Shown: in pieces, positions 12,182-24,442 of the stretch
Layout of the letters: each line of letters begins with the position of its first letter
Position numbering within the stretch: position 1 is the stretch's first letter
NCBI GenBank assembly: GCA_023078685.1
Contig: JALGAS010000002.1
Location: 682,001-746,000 of the forward strand
From: Neopestalotiopsis rosae
Lineage: Eukaryota > Ascomycota > Sordariomycetes > Amphisphaeriales > Sporocadaceae
Length of the DNA: 64,000 nucleotides
Direction: 5' to 3'
Translations under genes and position numbers: made by a program
The notes under the pieces: model-generated
The model's database searches: none
The model's input: only the letters and a program-made list of their open reading frames with translations
What the model was told of the DNA's origin: nothing

Positions 12182-13180
12182 ATGTCCCGGCCAACAATCA
12201 CCTTCCTCGACCTCGTCAAGGCCGCGGACAACTATCCCCTCGTCGACATCCCACGGCTACCCTATCTACCCGACCGCTCCGCAAGCCTGTACCAGCTCCT
12301 CCTGCCCGACGACCCTCGTCCGCACGGCTTCATCCTGCCCTCGGTCGTGGACCGCATGCCCTGGACGTCCGATTTCGACATCTCGCACGCCATCCCACGC
12401 ATCGTACAACTTCGCGTTCGCGATGGCGACACGGATACCGCCGCAGCCTGCAACGCCGCATTCGAAAAGGTGATCACGGCCGCGCGGCAGGCGCAGACGT
12501 TTGCCAACCTCCGGCGAGTGTGGCCCGAAGACTACAAGATCTTGGGTGCCCGCAACTATGGCAAGCAAGCAGGCAGCAGAGTGCAGCTGCTCCGGGCCGC
12601 AGCCGGCCTCTTTGGCGTCTCGTGCCGCGGCGCCCACATGACCGTGTACACGCGCGATCCCGCCGGCGGCGAGCTCAAGATCTGGGTGCCCCGGCGCAGT
12701 AGAGAAATGATGACCTGGCCGGGCAAGCTGGACACGACCGTGGCCGGCGGCGTGCGGGCCGAGGAGTCGCCCTTTGAGTGCATCGTCCACGAGGCCGACG
12801 AGGAGGCGTCGCTGCCGGAGGCTCTGGTGCGGAAACATGCCAAGCCCGTCGGCGTCATCACCTACGTCGCGGAGAGCGCGGCAGGCTCGGGCGGCGAGTT
12901 TGGTCTTTGCGTGCCTGATGTGCTATACTGCTACGATCTCGAGGTGGGTCAAGACGTGATACCAAAACCGCAGGATAACGAGGTCGAGGGATTCTACCTC
13001 ATGAGCGTGGACGAAGTCAAGGAAGCTCTGCTATGCGAGGAGTTCAAGACCAACTGTGCTTCTGTCATGATTGATTTCTTCATTCGTCATGGCATCATTA
13101 CCGACGACAATGAGCCGGACTACTTGGACATTGTATCGAGGCTCCATCGGCCACTCCCAGTTCCAACAAATGCTCTCTGA
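12182..13180 (+). CDS. DUF4743-Nudix hydrolase (yeast YJR142W-like, thiamine pyrophosphokinase-related)
   Basis: An intron-free 332-aa protein. The N-terminal 130 or so residues fit the DUF4743 region (thiamine pyrophosphokinase-related), followed by a Nudix fold. The Nudix box (about residues 188-211) reads GGVRAEESPFECIVHEADEEA and keeps the G, the early E and the metal-binding EAxEE glutamates. The Arg normally preceding that motif is His, which I recall as tolerated in this subfamily. Yeast YJR142W and its plant relatives hydrolyse oxidised thiamine diphosphate derivatives, so a role in removing damaged cofactor is likely; the substrate is inferred from family. DNA of the first 700 nt is GC-rich, with mostly G/C third positions. 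The start is the first ATG of the frame, in good context. It converges on the GNAT gene with about 95 bp between stop codons. Confidence 0.88.
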   Translation: MSRPTITFLDLVKAADNYPLVDIPRLPYLPDRSASLYQLLLPDDPRPHGFILPSVVDRMPWTSDFDISHAIPRIVQLRVRDGDTDTAAACNAAFEKVITAARQAQTFANLRRVWPEDYKILGARNYGKQAGSRVQLLRAAAGLFGVSCRGAHMTVYTRDPAGGELKIWVPRRSREMMTWPGKLDTTVAGGVRAEESPFECIVHEADEEASLPEALVRKHAKPVGVITYVAESAAGSGGEFGLCVPDVLYCYDLEVGQDVIPKPQDNEVEGFYLMSVDEVKEALLCEEFKTNCASVMIDFFIRHGIITDDNEPDYLDIVSRLHRPLPVPTNAL

Positions 13181-13275
13181 ACATTTCAGGCCCCCGAGAG
13201 ATTACCTCGTGATAAGTAGTCATTATTTGCCTTGCAATGACGCCTTTGTTTGTGACCCTCTTAGAACTGCACAAT

Positions 13276-13967
13276 TCACTGCCCTGCCACCTCAATGACC
13301 ATACCCACTGCGGTGTTCATGTTAACTTTACACATACTGGCATCGGCCCATTTACTCAGATGTTGCTTATGGGTAAGGAAGGAGGGTAGCAGGTCCTCCT
13401 TTGGCTTTACTTACTTCCCATTTCTTTAGGCATCGTCTCCTTGAAACCGTTCCTCTCATACAACCTGCGTCCAGGAACATCTGCACTCAACGTGACGTAG
13501 GCCTCTGTAACATCATAAGTCAGTAGGTTCATGGTTCTCCTTCTCCACCATGAAATACATTGCAAATAACATATGTACTCTCCGGCAACCCGGAACTGGA
13601 TATCATGGATGATCAAAGACCACTTACTCCCTTCAGCCGCATGACTATGAATCCGCTCCAAAAGCTTCTTGAGTATAACATCAGCCAAGCCCCGACGCCG
13701 GTGCTCGGGCAGCGTCGCCATATCCGCCACCAAAAAGTACCAGCCGCCGTCGCCAATAATGCGACCCATGGCCACGGCCTTTGTCGGGGCCGAAGCCTCG
13801 GCCGCCCACACGCCGTACCAGCTGCCCCGGATGGCGGCGCCGGCCTGCTCCGCCGTCTTGGGCGTCAGCCCGGACGCCGTTCGCAGGTGGACGTAGTCCT
13901 CGACCGAGGGGTAGCCCTCGGTCAGGACGTAGCCTGTTGGGGCGCTACTGCTTTCGACGGTCGTCAT
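13276..13967 (-). CDS. Small GNAT-family N-acetyltransferase
   Basis: It probably transfers an acetyl group from acetyl-CoA to an amine; the substrate is unknown. Exons: 13967-13628, 13504-13415 and 13307-13276, giving 153 aa. The acetyl-CoA motif A is PEHRRRGLADVIL (about residues 87-99), preceded by the beta-strand pair GRIIGDGGWYFLVADMATLP. The C-terminal strand and helix read DVPGRRLYERNGF, typical of GNATs. The first junction joins AAEG to KAYVTL. For the last junction I chose a GTAAGT donor at 13414 and a GCAG acceptor, which yields KEMGMGMVIEV, like the ending of related proteins. Without this splice the frame stops at 13407 after KEMGSK (145 aa), because the donor itself supplies a TAA. 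Neighbours give no functional clue. Confidence 0.8.
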
Positions 13968-14652
13968 GGCGGGTTTTGTTCCAACAAGGACAAAGAAAAT
14001 CTTGGCCAGGGGGTATACAATTGAAAGAGATATGCTGCAATCTGTTCAGAATGATGCCTGGTACTGTGAGATTTGCTTGTTGAAATGAAATGAGCCAAAA
14101 TCTCCCACAATTATATCTTCGAACCTCGACTGTACATTGATGCGAGACTGAACCCCGCAAGCATCAAACCATGCAGGAGACTGTACAATCAGGCAGACGC
14201 GATCCAAGTGCGTGAAGATTCCAAATCCAGACACCAGAGAAACGCCAGGTCATATGACCCAGCCATCCTGGTTAGCACACTACTATAATGACAGCGGGGA
14301 TGGAGCTCATCTGAAAGAAGTATAGCCGGGGTTTACATGCAGGCGATGCGACGTCCATATGCGAGTCCTAGATGCAAGAAGCTTGATAGTGTAACAAGTG
14401 AGATCCTGGCAGATTCGTAAGCAATCACTTGTCCATTATCCTGTTTTAATGTGATGCTTTCTATTAGTAGTGTCTGTCTGTTGCATAACACTATTTTTTT
14501 AGGTAAAGAAACGAAAACATGGCTGGCTTTGAGCTACAGCCTTGATATCCCAAATCACTGAACGCCCCCGCTATGATTATGCCGAATGACTCATTCTTCA
14601 ACTCGCTCCCTCCCCAATCTTTATGCTCCTCTGGCTAGACTGTAATGGTCGT
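13968..14652. other. Intergenic, GNAT upstream and CSF1 3' flank
   Basis: The left part is the promoter side of the GNAT gene and the right part is the 3' flank of the CSF1 gene. The sequence is AT-richer than its neighbours. I see no coding or RNA signal. Confidence 0.45.
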
Positions 14653-17600
14653 TTACGTAGAACCCATGATCCGTTCATACGCATCTTCCACCTCCCCAGC
14701 CAGCTCCAACAAACTGACAATAACGATCTGGTGTGTCAGATTTGGCAGTCTCTCTCGGTGGAGACCGATCCATTCAAGCGGCGGCGTTGCCTCTCCCATA
14801 TCTCTGAGTTGCGGAGTCTCGATGATCGGTGGCTCAAGAGCGACATACTCATACTTCGATTGCGGTACATTGACCTCGGCCGTGATCTTGGTTTGTTGCT
14901 CCATGCCTCGTTCTTCCTTGCCCTCTCCCGAGACTGATGGTTCTGGAACACCAGTGACCTTGATTGCACTCACTTCCGGCAGCTCTCGACCCCAAGTTCG
15001 GGCCAAGGCTTTGGAATGAGCTGCCCACATGCCGCGAATGAAACTGATTCTCGCATAGTTCCACCCGACCTCGACCTTTCCTTCAAAGGCAGACTTGAAT
15101 ATATAGTCGATCACACGAGAATCTGGTGTCTGCCATGTTTGCATAATGGCTTCAACCTTGGGAACCTTGAGGATTGTGCCACCACGAGACCCGGTAGCGG
15201 AAGCCACGACATCTTCCACAGAGAGCTCGGAGACGGTCTTGGGTGCTGAAACGCGCCGGACATTAGCCAAACCTATTCGTAGCTGGCCGAGTGTCAGTCC
15301 CAGGACGCTGTGTATACGACGGTGTTGTAGAGAAGCTGCGAAACGAGCCTGCGCATTGAGCGCCTCGAGCTTGAAAATGCGATCATCTGAAAAGGTACCC
15401 GAGAACACACCGAGATTCAAGGCCTTCAGCGTCACAACAACGTCGGTATCCAGTTGAATGGGTGATTTTGACATGAGATCGCTGACCGTTGGCTTCAAAG
15501 TCGTAGTAGCGTGTGACAATGTCCCAGGAGCTGCGAGGGATTTCCTCTTCATAAACTTCTCAATATCGCGCAACGAAGTTTCATACTGTGCCTTTCGCTC
15601 TTGGATGAGTTTTTGAATCGCTTGCCAGAGAGCAACACCTGATGCTGCTGAGGTCGTCATGCCAAAGACCTGCACAGCCTCACCATCAAAAACGGCGACG
15701 AGTCTATCGCCACCCCCTTCTCCGCGTCGTCGAACATTGTACATCATGAATGCCATCGAGGTGATGTCTGCAAATAAGAATGCTTGATAATCGAATGCAG
15801 CCTTGAGCCGAAACTGGCTGAATCCAATAGAGGCCTGGATTCGCGGGGTTTCGTTCAGTGCAGCCTCACGGTCTGGCCATTCTATAGAAGTGCGCAGCTT
15901 GAAGTTCTGCAATGCCACAAAGCCACTTAGGCGTCCAACACAATCGATGCCAATTCGTTGAAAGCCAAGGCATAGGTTTTGCTGCCAATCCGATGTCTTT
16001 TTGGAAGATATCCAGAAGTCAGAAATTGCAAACGTTGACTTGCCGAGTGACTGTCCAAGATCGACGTTGACATCTAGGGCAGCAATAGATATTGTTGCAG
16101 TCCATGGAAACGCAGCGGTAGCTGCCACCTGCTGGTATCGTTGCATAAGGTGGCTTTGCGGAGCATCGGCTGTAGGAGTGCTGACTGGTGCAGGCGTGGC
16201 CGCCTCTTTCAGTCCTCGAGGCACCCAAATCTCTCGGAACAGCAGAAAGTCTTGAAGTTGTTTGGCATTGATGTCGACCTTTGTTGGGCTGACCTTGAGA
16301 ATAGCAGAAACACCACTCGTGCCACTAACGTGTTTGCTATTCATCAGCGATAGAACGATGGAGTCGACTTCGAACCGGCCGGTATGTTCTCTCGAGTAAA
16401 CGTGCTGTACAGAAGTCTGTAGTTTACTAAATGTTCCAGAGATGGCGAAAAAGTTGCCGTAGTCAGCCGACTGCACAGTATTGACGGTGATATAGATATC
16501 ATCGAAACACGAAGTAGCGGCAACTCTTGCGATAGGTTGACAGCTCAGTGTGAACTCTTGTTTGCAAATGCGCAATCCAATATTGAGCTTTGTACGCCCA
16601 AGGACTGCGCTGGGATCAGCCGTTAGTATATTGTCTTCTTCCTGGGGTTTGGACTTGGGTGCCTGGCTCTTTTTGCTGTGCGGTGAGTCCGGAGAAACAG
16701 TCTCTGCTTCAGAACTGCTCACAACTTCTTTGATACTGGATGTGATGTCCATGATCAATGGCACGACCGACGGATACAAGGTATTTCTGGATGCGTCAAC
16801 TTTGATCTCTCCGTACACGGCTGGGTCCTCATTGCCGTCGTCTCTAAATTCCATCTTCCAGGCTAGACCTGGAGACTTGAGAGTTGTGCTGCTGTTGGCA
16901 TCGTCACTGATGAACTGGCCATACTTCCCAGACGGTGTAGGGCGGTGAACTCGTGCAAATGCACTACCCTCGGCGCCTTCGATTTGCTTCCTGCCTGTCA
17001 ACGTAACAGTGGCGCCGGCAAATTCAAGGTCGACGAGGCAAGACTCTAGCCTTTTGCTGCCGAAAAGCGAGCGTTGTGGCTTTTTCACAGACGTCGGTGT
17101 GGGTTTATCTGTAGCAACTATCGTTGTCCAATTTGCCGATGATTGTCTAGCGTTCTTCATTGACAGGCCAATGGAGTCGGCAAGCTTCGCGGCTGGCACG
17201 ATGAAGCCAGAAGTCAGACGGAGGTCCAGTGACTTTCCAACAGCTTGGAAAGCTAGGCGGCGAGTATCAAGAGTCGACACAAAGGCCACATTGAAGATGA
17301 CTTCGGGCAGCAATGCCGAGTTGTGGGACCGCTGCAGCCTATCTTGTCCCGGAGCTACCATTTGCACCTGAAGATTCTCAATCGTGAGTTTGGCCGTGTT
17401 CTTCTTGCGTGTGGCAAATTCTACTCTCTCCAGAGAAAATACAAGGTCTTCCTGATCAGCACTATGCTCGTAGCTTGGCGCGACAAGCCAACAGCATTGG
17501 ATATTGGTGATCTCAAAGGAATAGAAGATGGATGCCAGGAAAGAGTCGAAAATGTCGCTCTTGGCCTCTTCCTCCTCCTCCTGATCATTAATCGTGATTC

Positions 17601-20600
17601 TAGGACGAGACTGGCGGAGTCGTTTCTGCAGGTATTCAATCTCCTTCATGGTATCAAGATCCTTGATCTTGTCACCCATGTAACCGAGGACATCAACAAT
17701 GGTAGATATTGTGTCTGCAGATAGATTGATTAGCAGTCCGTTGCTGCGGAAATCGAATGATCTCCGATCTGTTCCATCTTCCAATTCTTTGGTCGTTGCG
17801 GTAACCAGAGCCCCGAAGGATAGATTTCCACAAGTCCTCATCGTCTCCTCGCTAGCGCCCTTTGCAATATCAAACATGATCTGCCGCAGGTTGGCATGGA
17901 CTTCAGGATTCTCTAGGATCGGGCCGCGAGCCTCTAGGCGGTTGGCTACCTCGACGTGTATGCTCGAAATGTAGAAAGACAAATGCGCTCGAGATTCTGC
18001 GTCGGACTTAAGAGGGGATTGACCGAAAATCTCTATGCCAGCCAATGTGGTATGGACTACGTAGACCAGCTTCTTTTCCGGTCCAGTCGGTTCTTTGGGT
18101 GTGTCTTGTGGCTGATCAGGTTGCCCAAAGATCTCCTCGATGTGTTCTTGTAGCAATTTGCCCTGGTGCTGCAATTCGTCGATAGCGTTGGACATTTCAG
18201 GTCTATTGAGCGCGGCAAGCAAACTATAGACAGCGGAAGCATCGAGCTGTATGAGTTCCACGGATGCAAACACGGTGACGGAATGTTCTTCGTGCTGCAT
18301 TTGACTTGTGATGCGTCCATTTGTCGGCGGCAGTTGCAGCACTGATATACTGCGCAGCTCATTGTTGACCAGAATCTGCATGTTGTGGGAATTCTCCTTG
18401 ATGTCAAAATCAAATATGATTTCCTTGCCAAAATTCGCCGCCATAGCAGCTCTGGCTACTACACCCTTGATCGTATAAGTCAGAGATCGAAAGAGCGGCA
18501 CCGTAATGGTGTAAGAATTGAGGAACATGGCCAAGTTGACACGAAATGACGAGAGTCGTGTAGCAATTTTGGCCTTTGAAGGCGCAGGCACAGGCGCAGG
18601 CTCGGGAGACGGTGGCAAATGCTCCTTGAGCTGGTACAGTTGTGCTAATTCGTCTCTCACAACAGTATCGAGGACCTCGGACAGCATGAGCGGATCCTGC
18701 TTGACTATCAATTTCAGGTCGTCACTACTTGCTGTTGCCTTCACTGTATGAACCGAAGTAAAATTGGCCAACTGCAGTTCGTGAGACAAGAATACGCTGG
18801 GCCCCTTGAGTCGAAGTGTCGTTAATTGCTGCTGGTGACTTCGAAGTCTTGTTGTGACCGAGCTGCATGCCAAAATGGCATTACTGTCTGTCAAGTCGGC
18901 TCTCTTAGCCATCAAGACCGACACGTTCAGATTGTCGCTTTGAACGTCAGATCTCAGATTCACAGTCTCGAGGGAAATGGCTCCTTGCCCGAGGCTGAAC
19001 ACGAAATGGACCGAACTTGGAGGCGACGGATCACTCGCTTCGGATTTGTTCTTTTCCTCGTGTTCTGTGTCTTCCTCTTCTTTCTGACCCCCAGATTTGC
19101 CGTAGAGTTTGAGGATGTTTTCGGCCAATTCAAGGAGCTCCCAGTTAAGATTGATACCTGCTTGGGAGCAACATGCATTGACTATAGTCAATGGTCCTTG
19201 TACAGTTCCTGTGGCCTCGCGCATCTCTTCCAGTTGTGTTTCTTTTGTCTGGAGTCTCGTAGTGATATCCACCACGTAGATCTGATTCTGCTTGGGACCC
19301 GGGTCGAGCACAAAAGCAGCCTCTTGCAAACGGAAGACGGCCATGAGTGGCATTTTCTTTTGCGATGGCGCGGTACCCGCGCTGGCAGTACCAAAGATGT
19401 TGTTCAACAGTTCCGAGCCGTTGATGTTGTCCAAGTCCCAATTTCTCCACTTTTGGAAGGATTTGACCACTTTCTGTCGTGCATCGTCAGGTAGAGTCAA
19501 ATCGGACTTTTGACAGTCCATATATAAACCGTCCTGTACTTTCCGGTTCGTGCTGGTCCAGACCTGACGAAGTCTAGAGGCAAGCTTCCAGGAATCATAT
19601 GTTCTCAAATGCTCCGAAGCTGCTCTCAAGATTGCCGAAGGCCGAACGATAAAGGACGGATCTCCGATCGACTGGCTATCAGCCATCAGGCGATGAGTAA
19701 GATATTTGGGACGCTGTTCTCCTCGATTTACTACCTTGGAGAAGATGGAACCATTTTCGGAAGCAAGTATGTTAGTCCTATGAATCAACGCGGCTAGGTA
19801 TTCGATGCTGTCTGAGGAGGAACTCGCACGAAGCGAGCCAACATCACCATCAATATAAGTGACATCCTTTGAACCCATGGATATCAATACGTGCTCGAGA
19901 CTAGCTGCAACTGCGGCTTGGGCTGCGTCGAGATTGGCCAGACGTTCTGCTGCTGACGCTTCAATAGAGGTAACGCGGAGATGGAATGACGTCTTGGTTC
20001 CCTCGGGGGCTTCATGCTCTGCCAAGGTCTTTTCCGTTCGAGCAGCTAAAGCGAGCTTCGCAATTGTGAAATCATATTGGTCTTGCGCTTCTAGTGACGG
20101 GTCCGGCGAGTCAAGATTGGAGCAGTTCAAGAATCGCAAATTTGCTTGCGGGAGCCGTACAACGATGTCTGTGATGCTTCCTTTGGTCTTCTTCTGCTTT
20201 TGCGCGTCGAATATATCTGACATGGCACTGATTTGCGCATTATCGAGGATGTCCTCTGGTTCAGTGGCTTGCAGAGCGTCTACCAAACTAGCAATGGACT
20301 TCAGCGAAGCAGCGTTCAAGAAAGCACTCACTCCTGAGGGCATCTCTATGAGAAAGCTGGAATACATAGAGCCCTGGCTGAGCTGTTCAGGATCAATATC
20401 TTCAAGTCCAAATTGGGTTGTGTAAAATGCATCGTCGTCACTGCCATCTGCAAAGCTCCGCATGGCAGCTTCGTTGGTCTCCGGGCGAACGTTTTCTAGT
20501 GGAAAGTACGGTGCACAGAATTGACTTGAGAATGCGACAGTATTATGAGTAACATCTCGCTTTTCGTGCTGAGGTGTAGAAGTGGGAAAGAACGCGGAAT

Positions 20601-23600
20601 GGCGGCCAGTAGAAGTCGAGTGTTGTCTGTTCAACCTAGGGCGACTTTCGGATGACTTCTGTTCTGACAGTGACGCCTGCTCCTTGGTGCTTGTCATCTG
20701 CCAGGATGATCTCATTGAGCGAGACCGCCTCCTGCTGTCATTACCCTGAGTCGAGAAGGAGAGAAAAGAGCTTTTATGACCAAGAGAGCGGTTCGGCTGA
20801 CGAGCTGATGCTTGGGAAGACAAAGTCCTCTTGTCACTGTTGTCGGGGTCGAGGAAAACTGCTTGTGGCACCACGGGCACACTCTGAGCAGGCTCGTCAA
20901 CAACGTCTGGAATATAAGGACCGAGAATCCCATGCTGCAAGAGGAACTCCGTCCGATGCGTCCTTTGATCCTCACGACGCACAAGTTCTTGTTGTATCCT
21001 TCGTGCCTCTGTAAAATCAGGCTTCCTCCCGATAATGGCAAAGTGAATGCTGGTCTTTAGCATTGCATCGGTCTCTACCCGACTGCGCAGTCTAGACTTG
21101 TGTCTCGCTGCGGACTCTGAGTTGACACAAGCAATCTGAAGGTCGGGGATTTTGATATTGGCGCGCTTCGAATAGTGTGTCCTCGCCCAATCGTTGAAGT
21201 TGACATCAATCTTTTTGGTGGAGAATTGGAAAGCTGCTTCATCGACATGTAGCCACAAGTCTACAGATTGAACGACAACCCTCAAAAAGGTCACGTCGTA
21301 CATGACTACGGACCCATAAGGTATGAGAGCATTCTCGTCATCGTCCAGAGAAAACCCAAAGGCTTTGGCACCGCCGATAAGCGTCATTAGGAATTCCGTA
21401 GTGCATTCTCCCGTAATTGCACCTACAGACAAATCCCAATTGCATAGATAAGTTGGCTCAGTGGGTGGCAAGCCAAACAATCGATGTCCATAGATTCCGA
21501 GGCCATCGATATATATCTGTGTGCTCGACGTTGAGCTTATCGGACTAATTGCGCCATCTTCATCACTGCCCAATGACAAACCCAACGGACTGATGTTCAG
21601 ATCAAGATCCATGTAGTAGTTTGTAAATCGAAGATCGACAGCCAACCCTGCTCCCTCAATGGCAATATGCCTCTTAGCCGAGTACAGATTGGCGGGCAAT
21701 AGGATCTTTGGGTCGTCGGCCTTGACGCTCAGCACTACGTCCATGTCGTTTGACTTCTTGGGCGGAGGGCGTGTGGCAGCCTCGGCGTCTGGATTTGTAG
21801 CTTTTAGACGGAGCATCTCTTGATATTCCTCAAGCGTTTTGAAGTGAACATGATCACCGAAATAATTGTCCTTGAGTTGCAAGAAGTATCGAATCAGAAA
21901 GCCGTACAAAACAACGACGAGTGACTGTCCATTGACATTGAGAACGAGAGTGTCGGTATTCGTGGCTGCAGTCGATGCGTTATAATGGTATTTGCCGTCC
22001 AGTGCCAGACTCTCCAGCCGACCAATGTCTTTTGAGGTCAGAAATGTCGCTTGGGTGTTCCAGGCTGGCAAGTGTAGTGCAAGCTCCAGTGCGTCCGCCT
22101 GCACGTTGAAGGGCACGGCATTGCTGCTTGGGCGGAAAGCATCCAGACAGATACATGTATCAGCTTTCAGCAAGGGCGTTGAGAGGATCAAAAAGGTATT
22201 CTCTTCCATATCCGTTGGGTTATTTACGATGTTTACATCGTTGACGTTTAGATATAATTTCAGGTTCCGGAATTGGAAGTTCATGAAGTACTTGAAAGGT
22301 ACGAAAAGGAGGTAATCCTGCGGAGGACCACTTCCCCAGTCATCTATCAGGTCAGTCAGCAGGAATATATGGTCTCGCAAGATGAACAGCTCCAGTTCGT
22401 CGCCCTCAATGTCGAATTTCCAATTGCGAAGACTGTTCCACTTCAGGGGAGCGGACATGTCACATGTGATGCGTTGTGTCCCCGACTTCCACAAGGTTCC
22501 GTGGTTCACACTGGTAGATATCTCGGTGGATGGGAGTTCGACCTCGAGGGTGTTGTGGTAGCCAGAGGAACTCGCCAACATGTCCATCGAGTAAGATATA
22601 GTCGCATTCGCCCCGATCTTGATGTCGAGCCACCCATGAGGCCGTTGTTGAGCAGCGGCACTAGCAGGCTTGTCCTTGTTCTCTTTCTTTCCCCGTCGCC
22701 GCTCCTGTTTCTGGTACTGGCGTAGCTCTGCAGCTTCCTTTTTCCACCGCCAGTTCTTTGAGTCCTCCCTGGTAGGTATTCTCAAAGTAACCTCCTTGTC
22801 GATCTCCAAGTAGAGCTTGAACTGAGTCGGAACTCGATCTGCTCCTACACGAAGCTTTTTGGCGGCGACCGCGTCTTTGTTCAGAGTGGGATTGAACACT
22901 CTCTGCAATTCAGCTCGGTGCCGATCTGCCCATGGGCCATAATTGACCATGCCACCGCTGACAGCAAGGTTTATAGCCCAAGCTGGCGGTGGTGCCCCGT
23001 TGATGTTATCATTTTCCACGGAATTATGCGCATCTTCCGCTCTGGCCACTTTTCCAGGAACGTCCCAAAAGATGGTAAGAGTAGCTTCGGGACTGTCAAG
23101 GATAGTGTTTACAGCGGCGTATTCTACCGATGACCAGCGAAGCTTGTCAGCCTCGCCGTCCTCGTTCAAATATCTGGTGAGGCCCTGCCAGTGGTGTGAG
23201 CCGGGTAAGTGATTGTCTGCAGCTGTAGTTGCTTTTCTGGATTGCACTGAGAATGACTCGACGGATCTTCTCCAGTATGGCACCATGTCTCGCAATTTGC
23301 CCAAGACTTTTCGACGATGTCTTCTGAAAAACGGACGAGACGGAGGTGCTCCAGTGTCGAGAGCGGCTTGCTTGTCTCTCACAGCTCTAGTCAGTTGGTC
23401 CTCCTGATATCTCTCATTGTCTTTCATTTCAATGACTGGATGCTCAAACTGGATCTTGAAGATCTGTCTATACGGGTCGGGGGTTTCGCATCCTGTGGCG
23501 TTAATTTCTCCAGACAGGGACTGTGTCTTGATGATGAGAACACCCTTGGTATTCTCGTTGCCCATAACTACAGCGCCCCTGTCGCACTCGAAATGAATGG

Positions 23601-24442
23601 GTAGAAGTTGTAGCATGAGGGGCATCTCGCCGGCGGCGGCAGATTTATCGTCATCCTGATTCGTAAGAGATGTTGAGCGTGATTCCTTCAGCCGGTGTCC
23701 GTTGGGGCTGTATTTCTCTTCATTGGATGTTTCCGAGTCTTTCTTGTCTGATCTCCTCGAATCCAACTTGTTCAATTGTTCCTCGACTTTTTGCGATGCC
23801 CTTTGGAGTCTTTGGCGTGGGTGATCAGGCCCCTTTTCTGGATCGTGCGCAGTCTTCTCGTCCAGGTTTATGGAGTCCGTCATGCCGACCAGAATCGATT
23901 CATATACAGGACTTCGATTGTAGATGAACCACTCCAGACCAGAGACGGCGATGTTGATGCGACATGGCAGCCTCTTGGACTTGTCCTTCTTATCGGACGG
24001 ATTTTCGGTATCTCCATCTTTGTCCTCTTCATTCTCTTTGGGTAGCGCAAGATCGACATCCTTGACTCTCCACAACCAATAGGACCATGTAATGTAACCA
24101 TTTTGAATCAATATCGTTTCGTTGTTTCCGTGGTAGCGAAAGCCAGTGAAGAAGACACGACCAGCAAGTAAGGACACTTGCAGTGCTTGTATATCTATCC
24201 ATATCCTATGCTTGTGCCATGTATAGAGACGAATCAGGTATGAGATCACGGAGGCGAACACTCTGTTGAAGTAGTTGAGGAAGAAGAAGGCTCTGGTATG
24301 ACTTTAGCGGATGAATTTCAGCCAGGGGGAAAGGTTCGGTAACGCACAAGACTCCGCAAACGATCATAACAGCCAGAAAGGTGGGATTGAAATTGGTCCA
24401 TCTTGTCGCTTGGTTTTCGTTCTGTCCTGTGTCGGCAGCCAT
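14653..24442 (-). CDS. Csf1-type bridge-like lipid transfer protein
   Basis: Homologue of yeast Csf1 and animal BLTP1/KIAA1109 (Tweek), very long proteins thought to form a hydrophobic groove that moves lipids between ER and other membranes at contact sites. Exon 1 is 24442-24348 and exon 2 is 24292-14653, joined over a 55-nt intron, giving 3,244 aa. The splice makes a continuous N-terminal membrane anchor (about residues 18-50: FLAVMIVCGVL joined to AFFFLNYFNRVFASV), followed by the chorein-like start HRIWIDIQALQVSLLAGRVFF. Repeating beta-rich segments follow. A Ser/Arg-rich low-complexity insert lies at roughly residues 1190-1280 (DNA about 20560-20830), probably disordered. A single exon of 9.64 kb is unusual among these intron-rich genes. 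The gene is head to head with the DUF300 gene. I am confident of the family; small in-frame introns inside exon 2 cannot be excluded. Confidence 0.93.
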
